Source of the DNA: Psychrobacter sp. APC 3426
GTDB lineage: Bacteria > Pseudomonadota > Gammaproteobacteria > Pseudomonadales > Moraxellaceae
Length of the DNA stretch: 64,000 bases
Direction: 5' to 3'
Assembly: GCF_030408035.1 (NCBI RefSeq)
Contig: NZ_JASDCF010000010.1
Coordinates: forward strand, 1 to 64,000
This document shows, piece by piece, positions 17,261-28,284 of the stretch. Position numbers and translations under genes: made by a program. The number at the start of each line of letters is the position of its first letter. Positions within the stretch are counted from its first letter, which is position 1. The notes beneath the pieces are model-generated. The model saw only the letters and a list, made by a program, of their open reading frames with translations, searched no databases and was not told the DNA's origin.

Positions 17261-18586
17261 TTACATTCGAGGTCCACCAGGGATACGGCCGCTACCTGAT
17301 TTCTTACCGCTTTCTTCACTGATGATTACTTCTTCCCCTTCTTTCAAACCACTTAAGATTTGCGCGTTTACTCGGTTATCGATACCGACTTCTACAGTAC
17401 GCTCTTCTACGGTTCCATCCTCTTTTAATACACGTACAAACTTACCAGTGGCTGCTTTGCCTTTTTCTTTACCTTTAGAGCGTTTTTCTTGTATCACTGT
17501 TGACGGTACTAATAGAGCGTCTTTAGCTTCATTGACAATGATATAAATCTGCGCGGTCATATCAATGCGGAACAAGCGGTCAGGGTTTGGCACTTCTACG
17601 TAACCGACGTAATAGATAGCAGCGTCTGTTGAGCTAGTACTACTGATTTGCTCTGGAGCAGGCTCGATAGCAGTCAGTGTCGCATCATACTGCTGGTCTG
17701 GATTACCGATGATATTGAAATAGGCGGGCATACCAGCACTGACATTGATAACGTCAGCTTCGGAGATTTGCGCGTTGATACGTACAGTCGATAAATCCGC
17801 TAGCGTCACTAGTGTTGGCGCGGTTTGGTTGGCATTGACGGTGGTACCTTGCTCAGTTGTAATAGACACAACAGTACCTGATATCGGGGCGCGGATGGTG
17901 GTATAGCTCAAATCTTCTTCAGCGGTACTGACGTTGGTTCGTGATTTGCGTAACGCCGCCTGCTGGCTATTGATATTGGCTTCGGTGGTCGCAATCGCGG
18001 CTTTTGCTGTATCGATAGCCGCTTGTGCATTGGCAACGGCTGCTTTTGCCGTCTCAACACTGGTCGCTTGTGTGTCGTATTCTTGCTGTGAGATAGCATC
18101 GATAGCGACTAAGTCTTGCAAACGCGCAAAATCAGACTGTGCTTGTTTGAGCTCAGACTGACGGCTGGCAAGGTCAGCATACGCACTTTTTAGGCTGGCT
18201 TGTTTGCTCAATGATTCTGCTTGCGCACTTTGTAGCGCGGCTTCGCTTTGTTCAAGACTGGCTTGTTCATTGCTCAGACTGTTTTTTTGCGTGACTTGAT
18301 CAATCTGCGCAATCAAATCGCCTTGTTTCACTTCGTCACCGACTTCGACGTACAGGCGTTTGACTTCACCAGATACCTGTGCCCCTACATCGACCGTATT
18401 TAACGCTTTTACTTTACCGGATGCCATGACATTGTTTTCAATATCACCGACTTCAACGGTTGCAGTTAGGTAGTTAGGTGTGGTTTCTTCTGGTTTTAAA
18501 AAAGTATAGGCCAAAGCCCCTAATGCTACGATAATTAAGGCGATAACCGCCCATTTAATAGCAGACTTTTTGCTTATTTTGCGCAT
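17261..18586 (-). CDS. macA: MacA-type periplasmic adaptor (HlyD/RND family)
   Basis: This 441-residue membrane fusion protein has one N-terminal membrane helix (WAVIALIIVALGALAYTFL), a lipoyl-like half DVGAQVSGEVKRLYVEVGDE, a long Ala/Gln-rich coiled-coil hairpin (~100-220), the second lipoyl half SYTTIRAPISGTVV and a beta-barrel region. It links MacB to an outer-membrane TolC-like channel, which is not in this window. The C-terminus has a Gly/Ser/Lys-rich tail. A GGAT site precedes the ATG. It is the first gene of the macAB operon. Confidence 0.94.
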   Translation of the reverse strand: MRKISKKSAIKWAVIALIIVALGALAYTFLKPEETTPNYLTATVEVGDIENNVMASGKVKALNTVDVGAQVSGEVKRLYVEVGDEVKQGDLIAQIDQVTQKNSLSNEQASLEQSEAALQSAQAESLSKQASLKSAYADLASRQSELKQAQSDFARLQDLVAIDAISQQEYDTQATSVETAKAAVANAQAAIDTAKAAIATTEANINSQQAALRKSRTNVSTAEEDLSYTTIRAPISGTVVSITTEQGTTVNANQTAPTLVTLADLSTVRINAQISEADVINVSAGMPAYFNIIGNPDQQYDATLTAIEPAPEQISSTSSTDAAIYYVGYVEVPNPDRLFRIDMTAQIYIIVNEAKDALLVPSTVIQEKRSKGKEKGKAATGKFVRVLKEDGTVEERTVEVGIDNRVNAQILSGLKEGEEVIISEESGKKSGSGRIPGGPRM

Positions 18587-18832
18587 GACAACTATCCAAT
18601 CACAATGAAATCAAGTGTAGCTATAGTAGAGCCTTCATGAGTAAAAGGGAATGGCAATTAGTTTAAGAAAGGTTAAGGTGGTTTTACAATGGGTGAAGGC
18701 TCAGTTTCAAAGTTGATGAAGACAATTCATTCTGGCACTGATGAAAAAGCCAACGTTGGATAGGATGGATTATTAGAATAACTGAATGAAGTATAGCGTT
18801 TATAAAGCGTAGAGAATAAAAATAATGGAGAG

Positions 18833-19906
18833 TTAGCGAGCGGTAAACAAGCGCTTTCCAGATAACTCTAATGCTGCCTGTAGTAAGAGCTCCCAAGCGG
18901 GCTGACGAACGAGACCTTTGATGGCTTGGTCACAGCGATAAAGCAGGGCAGGCCATTCGGCAGTTTGCGCCTTTGACTGACGGCGGCAAGCTTGCTGATA
19001 TAAGCCTTGCTTGCTCCGCCATATGCCAAGTGCTTGCGGGTCTTGTCCATCCATCAATTGCATAATCTGACGCATGTCTTTGCTGATTGCCCATAGTACT
19101 AAAGTCGTCGGCTCGTCAGTCGCCTTAAGCTGGAATATGATTTTCGCCACTTGCGCGCTATTACCTGCAAGCATCGCATCCGATAAATCAAACACGCTAA
19201 ATTGGGCATCACTGACTAAGGCTGCTTGTAAATCTTTGACGTCTAAGGCGACGTTGGTAGCAGGCTTGGTAGAGAGGTTGTTTTCTTTAGCATCATCGCT
19301 ATTTGCCATCAATTGCGGTGCAAACAGATAAGACAATCGCCATAACGTTTGATACGCACTTAAGAGATGATGTTCGGTGTGCGACATGAGCAGTTGCCAT
19401 GCCTCTTGCGACAGCTTGAGACCAAACTGCTGAGCTTGTATTTGCAGCAGCTGCTGACGTTGTTGCTCGTTATACAAGTTGCAATCGATGACGTGACCGT
19501 ATTGAGCAAACGGTGTAAACCATTTACTGCTTTGAGAACGCTTGTCTTGTTTGGGCGTTAACCATAATAAGCTATGACTGTGTGCACCCGTCTGCGCATC
19601 CTGTGCGAAGCGTTCTAGCTCAGCGATAACGGCTTTGTCAGGTTTATGATTGCCAGTCACGATGAGCGCGCTTGCATCATCAAACAAAGACTGGCTACCC
19701 AGCTCTGACAAAACCTCTTGCCAGCTTTTAACGGATATCAGCTCAATACGCTTGATGGCATAATTCTGCGCGCGCCAATGCGGGCGCATGGCATCGATAA
19801 GCCATTGACTCAATAATGGCTCATCACCGTGCGCTAGCCACAAGCCTGCTACTGCAATGGAAGGCTGCAGTAGTTTTGGGTAGGCTTGAATAAAGGTATC
19901 TTGCAT
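18833..19906 (-). CDS. holA: DNA polymerase III subunit delta
   Basis: This 357-residue protein fits HolA, the clamp-loader subunit that opens the beta clamp. Typical features are AGLWLAHGDEPLLSQWLIDAMR near the N-terminus (degenerate P-loop region), SLFDDASALIVTG (~73-85), and a C-terminal helical domain ending LLLQAALELSGKRLF. Its place after leuS and lptE on the same strand is the conserved gammaproteobacterial order, which supports the call. It is the last gene of that operon; about 245 bases without a gene follow before macA. Confidence 0.92.
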   Translation of the reverse strand: MQDTFIQAYPKLLQPSIAVAGLWLAHGDEPLLSQWLIDAMRPHWRAQNYAIKRIELISVKSWQEVLSELGSQSLFDDASALIVTGNHKPDKAVIAELERFAQDAQTGAHSHSLLWLTPKQDKRSQSSKWFTPFAQYGHVIDCNLYNEQQRQQLLQIQAQQFGLKLSQEAWQLLMSHTEHHLLSAYQTLWRLSYLFAPQLMANSDDAKENNLSTKPATNVALDVKDLQAALVSDAQFSVFDLSDAMLAGNSAQVAKIIFQLKATDEPTTLVLWAISKDMRQIMQLMDGQDPQALGIWRSKQGLYQQACRRQSKAQTAEWPALLYRCDQAIKGLVRQPAWELLLQAALELSGKRLFTAR

Positions 19907-19977
19907 GGATTAGAGGTACGCCAGTTAATGAGAGTAAATATCGGAGTTAATGGGTATCTATACGTAATAGTCAACAG

Positions 19978-20697
19978 TTAAGGATTTGGCACGACCACTG
20001 CTGTCGAGGCTGAGCCTTTGCCGATTTTCTGCACGGGTGTTTTAATACCAGCAAGACTGACTTTTGGTAATGAGATAGCAACGAATTGATCAGTGATACG
20101 GCGTGCCAAGCTGTCATATAACCAGTCACGAATCTGATCACCCTGTTGGTCATCGGTACTGACAGAGGCTTCGTTATATTGATAGCTACGGTCAACTTGG
20201 ATAGGATTGGTGAGCGTGACAGGTTTGCCGTTTTCCATGACTTGATAGCTGACATCTGCTGATAGTACCAAACGGATTTCTGTGAGGACACCGACCAGCT
20301 CATAGCGCTTAAAACGAACATTGCTGATGCTAATAGCAGCAACAGGCTCAGCGCTCGATTGTTGATTGTTATTAATAACATCGGTCGCAGTCATATTGTC
20401 AATAACATCAACCCCTAAGGTTTTTAGGCGCCGTGTCAATGGTAGTTTCAGCGGAAATGAGGTGCGATTATCTTCGACAATCACTGCTGTTTTGGCCACA
20501 TCAAGTAACATTGGTGCATCATAGCCACGCAATTGAAAACCGCAGCCACTAAGCGCTGTGGTAGCACCGAGTACGGCAAACATTGGCAAGCTGGCGAGTA
20601 ACGCGGTGGCGAGCTTCTGTCTACGCGACGTTTTGATAGTGCTGTGCTCATTTAGTATGGCTTGATATGACTGACCAGCTCGATGCTTATACGACAT
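19978..20697 (-). CDS. lptE: LPS-assembly lipoprotein LptE
   Basis: This 239-residue lipoprotein has a long N-terminal region, a hydrophobic stretch LLASLPMFAVLGATTA and the lipobox LSGC followed by GFQLRGYDAP, the usual start of mature LptE. It should be anchored in the outer membrane and plug LptD during LPS insertion. I chose the ATG at 20697 with GAGG 9 bases upstream; the TTG at 20712 has no ribosome site. It lies between leuS and holA. The C-terminal tail after RRITDQFVAI is extended by ~25 residues. Confidence 0.92.
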   Translation of the reverse strand: MSYKHRAGQSYQAILNEHSTIKTSRRQKLATALLASLPMFAVLGATTALSGCGFQLRGYDAPMLLDVAKTAVIVEDNRTSFPLKLPLTRRLKTLGVDVIDNMTATDVINNNQQSSAEPVAAISISNVRFKRYELVGVLTEIRLVLSADVSYQVMENGKPVTLTNPIQVDRSYQYNEASVSTDDQQGDQIRDWLYDSLARRITDQFVAISLPKVSLAGIKTPVQKIGKGSASTAVVVPNP

Positions 20698-20757
20698 AAT
20701 CGCTATCCTCAAATGATAAGAAGGCTTAGGGCAATAGAATCACTAAGCCTAAGAATG

Positions 20758-23475
20758 CTAGCCTACAACCACAATATTAACCAACTTGTTAGGGACGACA
20801 ATTTCTTTTTTAATGTCGCCCGTTAAGAATTTTGCCACACCTTCAATTTCCTTCGCCTGTGCTTTAAGCTGCTCAGGATCACTGTTAGGGGCGACATCCA
20901 TCTTACCGCGCATTTTACCATTGACCTGCACGACCATCGTAATCATGTCTTGCACCAGTGCGCTTTCATCAACCGCTGGATAATTTAGCGTCACTGTATC
21001 AAGTCCTAGCTGCTCAATCAGGTACTCACCGACGTGCGGGGCATAGACTGATAACATAATCAGCAAGTCAATCAGTGCCTCATGCTGTACTTGCAGGTCT
21101 TGCTCATTGGTTGCTTTAAAGCTCGCAAGCTCGTTGGCAAGTTCCATTAAGCTTGAAACAGGGGTGTTCAGTGCCAGACGATCTCCCAAGTCACTATCAA
21201 TCTTAGCAATTGTTTCATGCGTTTTACGGCGTAAATTTTTCGCCTCTTTGCTCAGACCGTCAGTGTTGAGTGCGTCATTATTCAGCGACTCGAGACTTAA
21301 GTTCGCTGCCGCAATTGCCTGCATGTGTTCGGTCGCAATACGCCATACTTTTTTGACAAAGTTATAAGGGCCTTTTAGGGCGTCATCTGACCATTCTAGC
21401 GTTTGATCGGCAGGAGCGGTAAATAACGTATAGAGACGAACGGTATCAGCGCCATACTTATCAATGGTGATTTGTGGATCGACACCATTATTCTTTGACT
21501 TAGACATTTTTTCGATTTTACCAATCGTGACTGGCTGTCCATCAGATTTTAAAATCGCTTTAATCGGCTGACCACGTTCGTTATAGTCAATATCGACGTC
21601 TTCAGTGAAATAATATGTCGTACTGCCATCGGCATTGACGCGGTAGAAAGTACCCGCAAGCACCATACCTTGGGTCATTAAATTAGCAAAGGGCTCATCA
21701 CCTGATACTAGAGACTCATCGCGCATCAATTTATGGAAGAAGCGCGCATAAAGTAGATGCATCACCGCATGCTCTACACCGCCGATATATTGGTCAACCG
21801 GCAGCCATTTATTGGCAGCAGATTTGTTGACCATATTTTGCGTATCGTTCGGGCTAGCAAAGCGTGCATAGTACCAGCTTGACTCAACGAAGGTATCAAA
21901 GGTATCCGTCTCACGCTCAGCAGGGTTGCCACACTTAGGACAAGTGGTATTGACAAACTCTGGCATGTTTTTCAACGGATTACCGCGACCATCAGGTACG
22001 ACATCAGTCGGTAGGATGACTGGCAAATCCTGCTCTTCAACCGGTACCGTACCGCAATGCTCACAGTTGACCATCGGGATAGGGCAGCCCCAATAACGCT
22101 GGCGAGAAACACCCCAGTCACGTAGACGATATTGGATTTTTTTCTTCGCCAGTGCTTGTGGTTCAAGCTTAGCAAGCATGGCTTCAAACGCTTGATCAAA
22201 ATCCATGCCGTCAAATTCAGCTGAATTGACTAGGATGTTGCGCTCAGTATATGCAAGGTTTGGCTCAGAACCATCAGCTTGGGCTTCGGCGATAGCAGAC
22301 TCAGCATAACCATCAGGAGACTGGATAACTTGTTTGATAGGCAGATTGTATTTGGTCGCAAACTCGTAATCGCGCTCATCATGGGCAGGAACCGCCATCA
22401 CCGCACCTGAGCCATAGCTCATCAGTACATAGTTGGCGACCCAAACGGGCACTTCTTCACCGGTCAATGGGTGCGTCACGGTAAGACCAGTATCCATACC
22501 GATTTTTTCAGCTTTGGCCAAGTCCGCTTCTGCGACTGAACCTTTTTTACACAGCGCGTTGAATTGTGCGATGACGTCATCTTTTTCAGCGGCATATTGT
22601 GCCAATGGATGCTCGGCCGCAACTGCCACATAAGTCACACCCATCAAGGTGTCAGGGCGAGTAGTGAAGACATCTAAGGTGTTGGTTTCACCTTCCAACT
22701 CATAAGGAAAGTGTACTTCCATACCGGCACTACGACCAATCCAATTGCGCTGCATGGTCAGCACTTCAGATGGCCAGTGACCTTCTAATTGGTCCAAATC
22801 ATCAAGCAGCTCATCAGCATAATCGGTGATGTTAAAATAATACATCGGGATATCGCGCTTTTCGACCGCAGCGCCACTACGCCAGCCTTTACCGTCAATG
22901 ACTTGCTCATTGGCTAAGACGGTATTGTCGACCGGATCCCAGTTAACGGTGGCAAGCTTTTTATAAACCAAGCCTTTTTTGTATAACTGTAAAAACAACC
23001 ACTGCTCCCACTGATAATACTCAGGGCTACAAGTGGCAAACTCACGTGACCAGTCAATAGATAAACCAAGCAGTTTGAGCTGCGCGCGCATGTTGTCAAT
23101 GTTGGCAAACGTCCATTCAGCAGGCGGCGTTTGATTGGCAATGGCGGCGTTCTCAGCTGGCAGACCAAAACCATCCCAACCCATTGGTTGCATGACTTCA
23201 TAGCCTTTAAGACGGTAATAACGGCTTAATACATCAGAGATGGTATAGTTACGCACGTGACCCATATGCAGCTTGCCGCTTGGATAAGGGAACATCGACA
23301 GCATATAACGGCTTGGCTTGTCGCTTGGCTCATTGCTTACTTCAAAGCGCTTGTCGCTCGCCCATTTGGCTTGCTGCTGTGCTTCAATGAGTTGCGGCTG
23401 ATACTGGGCGTTGTCGATAAAAGTGTTATTGGTATGGTTAGTATTAGCAGTTTCTGCTGTCACGGCGTTGCTCAT
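20758..23475 (-). CDS. leuS: leucyl-tRNA synthetase
   Basis: This 905-residue class Ia synthetase charges tRNA-Leu. The HIGH-type motif is HMGH (in GKLHMGHVRNYTISD), the KMSKS motif is complete (IEKMSKSKNNGVDP), and an editing domain lies between them (TTRPDTLMGVTYVAVA and DERDYEFATKYNLPI). A zinc-like CPKCGNPAERETDTFDTF block precedes the second half of the active site. The length is typical with ~20 extra residues at the N-terminus (MSNAVTAETANTNHTNN). It is first gene of the leuS-lptE-holA operon. Confidence 0.98.
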   Translation of the reverse strand: MSNAVTAETANTNHTNNTFIDNAQYQPQLIEAQQQAKWASDKRFEVSNEPSDKPSRYMLSMFPYPSGKLHMGHVRNYTISDVLSRYYRLKGYEVMQPMGWDGFGLPAENAAIANQTPPAEWTFANIDNMRAQLKLLGLSIDWSREFATCSPEYYQWEQWLFLQLYKKGLVYKKLATVNWDPVDNTVLANEQVIDGKGWRSGAAVEKRDIPMYYFNITDYADELLDDLDQLEGHWPSEVLTMQRNWIGRSAGMEVHFPYELEGETNTLDVFTTRPDTLMGVTYVAVAAEHPLAQYAAEKDDVIAQFNALCKKGSVAEADLAKAEKIGMDTGLTVTHPLTGEEVPVWVANYVLMSYGSGAVMAVPAHDERDYEFATKYNLPIKQVIQSPDGYAESAIAEAQADGSEPNLAYTERNILVNSAEFDGMDFDQAFEAMLAKLEPQALAKKKIQYRLRDWGVSRQRYWGCPIPMVNCEHCGTVPVEEQDLPVILPTDVVPDGRGNPLKNMPEFVNTTCPKCGNPAERETDTFDTFVESSWYYARFASPNDTQNMVNKSAANKWLPVDQYIGGVEHAVMHLLYARFFHKLMRDESLVSGDEPFANLMTQGMVLAGTFYRVNADGSTTYYFTEDVDIDYNERGQPIKAILKSDGQPVTIGKIEKMSKSKNNGVDPQITIDKYGADTVRLYTLFTAPADQTLEWSDDALKGPYNFVKKVWRIATEHMQAIAAANLSLESLNNDALNTDGLSKEAKNLRRKTHETIAKIDSDLGDRLALNTPVSSLMELANELASFKATNEQDLQVQHEALIDLLIMLSVYAPHVGEYLIEQLGLDTVTLNYPAVDESALVQDMITMVVQVNGKMRGKMDVAPNSDPEQLKAQAKEIEGVAKFLTGDIKKEIVVPNKLVNIVVVG

Positions 23476-23720
23476 AGTTGGCTCGGAATTGGTGGTTACA
23501 GATAAATTGAGTGAAATTTAATAATGCCATAGCATAGCGTAATTTGGCGAAAATTGCGATGATATGATGGGTGGTTTGCTCACGATAAAGGTGACAAATT
23601 CGAAAAAACTGGTACAGCTGTGATTGTTTTGTCGCCATAAACCAAATAGGGATGCGCTTAGGTATAATAATGCGCGTTAGGTATAGTAAATACCATAATG
23701 ATAATTGACTAGGAGCTTCT

Positions 23721-24086
23721 ATGACCATCACTGTTTACGGTATTAAATCATGCAGCACAATGAAAAAGGCTTTTACTAAGCTTGATGAATTAGGCGTTAG
23801 TTATGATTTTCATGATTATAAAAAACAAGGTATCGATAAGCAAAGCGTACAGCGTTGGGTCGACGCTCTAGGTATTGATAAAGTGTTTAATAAGCGCGGG
23901 ACCACATGGCGCAAGCTAACCGATGAGCAAAAACAAGCGGCTGATGCCGATGTAGAGAGTGTCATTGATTTGCTCATAGAAAATACCAGTATGATTAAAC
24001 GACCTATTATTGAGGGCATCTATAAAGATAAGCCAATATTGCTTTGTGGCTTTGACGAAGCTGTTTTTAATAAAATATTTGATTAA
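23721..24086 (+). CDS. ArsC/Spx family protein (YffB-like)
   Basis: This 121-residue thioredoxin-fold protein has VYGIKSCSTMKKA with one N-terminal cysteine and the ArsC-family strand MIKRPIIEG. NKRGTTWRKL (~53-62) is typical of the YffB/Spx-like branch and not of true arsenate reductases. It may reduce thiols or glutathione adducts; the function is not known for this branch. AGGAG lies just before the ATG. It is divergent from leuS. Confidence 0.87.
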   Translation: MTITVYGIKSCSTMKKAFTKLDELGVSYDFHDYKKQGIDKQSVQRWVDALGIDKVFNKRGTTWRKLTDEQKQAADADVESVIDLLIENTSMIKRPIIEGIYKDKPILLCGFDEAVFNKIFD

Positions 24087-24194
24087 TCACACAATTTTTT
24101 CATCAATCTATATTTTATTTGGTGTATTCTAAGTTATATCATCTAATAAAATTTATTTAACTACAAACTTATCATTATTCAAAAGGATCTAGCT

Positions 24195-24554
24195 ATGAAA
24201 AAAATACTGTTAATCGCGGCGTTAACTATGGCACCCTTACTGACTATGACTGCCCAAGCAGCAGACACCGCTACTAAAATTACCTTCGCCAAGGATAGCT
24301 ACTGCGGTAGCTTTTCAGGTAATATCAAAAATGGTAAAGAGTTTCGCTTATGGCTATTACCAGAGCAAAACTTAGTCATCCGTAACGTTGGTGATGATCA
24401 GATTAACGTCGCTTATGTGGCAGGGCCAAACGGTCGCTTGACAGGGGATCGCTACGACAATGAGACCTCGTATTTTACCGAGCGCAAAGGCAATCATAAG
24501 ATGAAAGTCTATGGTAATAGTAGTCATAGCTCCGTCGAGTTCTGTGCGTATTAA
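24195..24554 (+). CDS. small secreted hypothetical protein
   Basis: This 119-residue protein begins with a clear Sec signal peptide (MKKILLIAALTMAPLLTMTA, cleavage expected near AQA-AD). The mature part is ~97 residues with two cysteines (SYCGSF near its start and EFCAY at its end) that could form a disulfide. I do not recognise a family. It is probably periplasmic. AGGAT precedes the ATG. It converges on argB, and an inverted-repeat element lies between them. Confidence 0.8.
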   Translation: MKKILLIAALTMAPLLTMTAQAADTATKITFAKDSYCGSFSGNIKNGKEFRLWLLPEQNLVIRNVGDDQINVAYVAGPNGRLTGDRYDNETSYFTERKGNHKMKVYGNSSHSSVEFCAY

Positions 24555-24598
24555 TAAGCCTGTATGTACTAGGATTATCTATAAAAAACAGAGTAGGC

Positions 24599-24664
24599 GT
24601 AGGGTGCATTTTATGCATCATTTAAGGGTGATAAATCACAATCGGTGAATAAAACGTACCCTAC
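24599..24664. repeat. 66-bp inverted-repeat element between convergent genes
   Basis: GTAGGGT at 24599 and ACCCTAC at 24658-24664 close an inverted repeat with arms of ~19 bases (GTAGGGTNCNTTTTATNCA pattern). It lies between the converging secreted-protein gene and argB. Small GTAGGGT-type palindromes are common dispersed repeats in bacteria. It could act as a shared terminator, though no T-run follows directly. Confidence 0.5.
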
Positions 24665-24678
24665 AAAAGCTCAATCTA

Positions 24679-25599
<921 letters not shown>

Positions 25600-25674
25600 C
25601 TAAGGTACGGTTTTAAAATACAAAATTGTGCTCGCCATCATAATGAAAAAGTGGATTGGTGAATAAGACGAGTA

Positions 25675-27522
25675 TTACTCAGCAGGAATAGCAGCAATCT
25701 GCTCTGCCAGATTTTTATCAAACGGACGGCATAAGGCGGCAAACTTTTTTTGAATGTCTTTTAAGTCTTCAATGCTATCACCGGCAAAGCGTGCTGTCAG
25801 ATTATTGCTGGTATTGGATTGACGTATGACGCCAAAGCCATGGGCAAAATCTAAGCGCACACCATCGATACAGCTTAATCTGGTGCCAACGGGTAACAGA
25901 TGGCGCGCTTGCTCTGCCGTAATAAGCTCTCTGCTGGCATGGCAAGTACAGCGCGATGATTCACAAGGGATCGGTTGTTGATTAGCAGACTTTGAGCAGT
26001 TAGTTTCATTTTGCTCTTTAGCAACATTGCTCAAAGAGTCGTTGGCCACTGCTGTATGACATGAGGCATCAACCAGTTGCTGTAGATACTGACAAAACTT
26101 GGTAAGCTGTTTGACGATTGAGCAGTCTGTAGCTATGGTTTGCGGAATCGGTAAATAGTGGTCAGCGGTACTGACCAGTGCCGGCAAGCTTTGGGTAATG
26201 GCCGTTAATGATTTTTTACTACGATGATTGCCAACAGCCGCCAACCAGTGTAGCAATCTCAGGGCGGCATACATGGCATCGTCATAAATGATAAAGCGGT
26301 TGTCATTGAAAATAAAGTGTCCTGACAGCTCGCCAGCAAAGACGATTGGACTATCAGAGTGCTGCATCTGTTGACGCATAAGACTACTGCCCGTTTTGCT
26401 AATGATTGGCATAGCACCAAGCTCGGTCAATAGTTTTGGTAAATGGTGAGAGCACTTAATATCAAATAACACCTGAGAGACAGGTGCTTTCGCTGATATT
26501 GAATGGTTTGACAAACGGGCTGTGTCGCTCAGTGCAGCATTTGCTAATAAGTATAACAGGTGGTCTGGCATGACTACCTTGCCAATCTCATTGACCACCA
26601 TCAGTCTATCGCCATCACCATCGAACGCCAATCCTATATCCGCCTTATTCTCAGTGACAGCTTGCTGCAACTGTCTCAGTCGATTGGGCTCGGTAGGGTC
26701 GGGATTACCCAAGGGGAAATATCCATCTGGAGTATCATTAATCATGATGATGCGTTGGCAAAAATGCTCAAATAAAGGCTGAGCGATGTTGCTGGTTGCC
26801 CCATGCATACAATCTATCACCACGACCAAATCAAGTTTGGGCGGTGTTAAGCTGGGCGCTATTAACAAAGCATCTAGCGGTGTTTGATGGCTGCGCTGAT
26901 TTCGCTGAGACAGTCGAGTAAATACTTGGCTAATTGCCTCGATATAGGCAATAGCGACCTGTTTGGTAGATGGGGGATTAATTGAGTGACTGAATCGATC
27001 CGTGTCAATATTGCTTTGACTATCAATTTTGTTTTCTTCTTGGCTCGATAGTTGCTGATAAAGCGCTTGAATATCGGCGCTGCTAGGAGAGAGGTGAGCC
27101 ACCAACCACTTGACGCCTAAGATATCTTTGGCAGAATGACTGGCGGTCACAATAATGCCGTGACCATGATATTGCTCAGCCCAAAACGCCATCATAGGGG
27201 TGGTTACCAAACCGAGCTGAATAACTTGTAACCCTTGCTCAGTCAATATAGTGGCGAGCATACGAGCGATAGTGTCACTGCTGCAGCGCACATCATGGCC
27301 AATGACGACAATGCTTTTGAAAATATTTTTTTTGTTAATAGGTTGGGTGTTGCTTTGACTATTGTGTTGACTATTAATGTCACTGGCAATGTTTTGCTGA
27401 GCTTGATAAAGATGAGCAAAAGCATGGCCTAATGCGTGAATAAAGTCATCGGTGAAATGCTGGCGCGGCCCGCGAATATCATAAGCACGAAATAAGGATT
27501 GCTGCGCAGCAAAAGACGGCAT
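25675..27522 (-). CDS. algC: phosphomannomutase/phosphoglucomutase (AlgC-like)
   Basis: This 615-residue alpha-D-phosphohexomutase interconverts hexose 1- and 6-phosphates for surface polysaccharide and LPS. The metal loop is LAFDGDGDRLMVVN, the sugar-binding loop is GELSGHFIF, and the phosphoserine loop is VTASHSAKDILGVKW, in which the usual Asn-Pro after TASH is replaced by Ser-Ala. It is much longer than the ~460 residues of AlgC, owing to polar Asn/Ser/Gln-rich inserts after LYQAQQN, after LYQQLSSQ and before the C-terminal domain (CESSRCTCHASR). Its position between dut and argB strongly supports orthology. GGAG precedes the ATG. Confidence 0.92.
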   Translation of the reverse strand: MPSFAAQQSLFRAYDIRGPRQHFTDDFIHALGHAFAHLYQAQQNIASDINSQHNSQSNTQPINKKNIFKSIVVIGHDVRCSSDTIARMLATILTEQGLQVIQLGLVTTPMMAFWAEQYHGHGIIVTASHSAKDILGVKWLVAHLSPSSADIQALYQQLSSQEENKIDSQSNIDTDRFSHSINPPSTKQVAIAYIEAISQVFTRLSQRNQRSHQTPLDALLIAPSLTPPKLDLVVVIDCMHGATSNIAQPLFEHFCQRIIMINDTPDGYFPLGNPDPTEPNRLRQLQQAVTENKADIGLAFDGDGDRLMVVNEIGKVVMPDHLLYLLANAALSDTARLSNHSISAKAPVSQVLFDIKCSHHLPKLLTELGAMPIISKTGSSLMRQQMQHSDSPIVFAGELSGHFIFNDNRFIIYDDAMYAALRLLHWLAAVGNHRSKKSLTAITQSLPALVSTADHYLPIPQTIATDCSIVKQLTKFCQYLQQLVDASCHTAVANDSLSNVAKEQNETNCSKSANQQPIPCESSRCTCHASRELITAEQARHLLPVGTRLSCIDGVRLDFAHGFGVIRQSNTSNNLTARFAGDSIEDLKDIQKKFAALCRPFDKNLAEQIAAIPAE

Positions 27523-27644
27523 CGCTTACTCTCCTTATTATCGTGATAGATATGGTAATGGGGTGATGAATAAATCGCTTAGAGTTTTTGATACAAATTA
27601 GGTTATGCGATTTAGACTATATAGTTTAGAGCAAATGATAATGA

Positions 27645-28109
27645 CTATTGACGACCTGAATGGCCAAATCCGCCCGCACCGCGCGCGCTTTCATCACTAA
27701 ATTCTGCTACCACTTCAAACTCTGGACGGGCAACTGGCACAACGACATATTGGGCCATACGCTCGGCAGGGTTTAAGACAAAGTCTTCATTGCTACGATT
27801 CCAAATGCTGACCATCAGCTCACCTTGATAATCCGCGTCAATCAAGCCGACCAAGTTACCTAAAACAATACCATGTTTATGGCCAAGACCTGAGCGCGGT
27901 AAAATCATCCCAGCATAATTAGGGTCTTGGATATAAACAGCGAGACCAGTACCAATCAAATGCGTCGCACCGGCTTTAATCGTTAAAGGCTCATCAATAC
28001 AAGCACGCAAGTCGATACCTGCGCTGCCATCAGTGGCACGCGTTGGTAAAGAGAAGGCTTGGTCTTCAGTGATTTTAGGGTTTAATACTTTAACTTGTAC
28101 AGCTTGCAT
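27645..28109 (-). CDS. dut: dUTP diphosphatase
   Basis: This 154-residue trimeric dUTPase hydrolyses dUTP to dUMP. The five motifs are present: GSAGIDLRA (I), [10 protein letters not shown] (II), [10 protein letters not shown] (III), PAERMAQ (IV) and the C-terminal [10 protein letters not shown] (V, here with His where Ser/Gly-Ser is more common). It is the first gene of the dut-algC-argB cluster, 122 bases before algC. Confidence 0.97.
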   Translation of the reverse strand: MQAVQVKVLNPKITEDQAFSLPTRATDGSAGIDLRACIDEPLTIKAGATHLIGTGLAVYIQDPNYAGMILPRSGLGHKHGIVLGNLVGLIDADYQGELMVSIWNRSNEDFVLNPAERMAQYVVVPVARPEFEVVAEFSDESARGAGGFGHSGRQ

Positions 28110-28284
28110 AACGCACTCACTTAACGATTTAATGGTTTTATAAATAGGGTCAATTCACTATGAAAAAGTTACATCGTTAACCTCGCTTGACGTATTACAT
28201 ATACATCTGCACTCAGTTGCCTTGTACCTTTTTAAATGGAATCAACTATAGAATGAATCACATTTTTAACTTCTGGTTTTTAAC

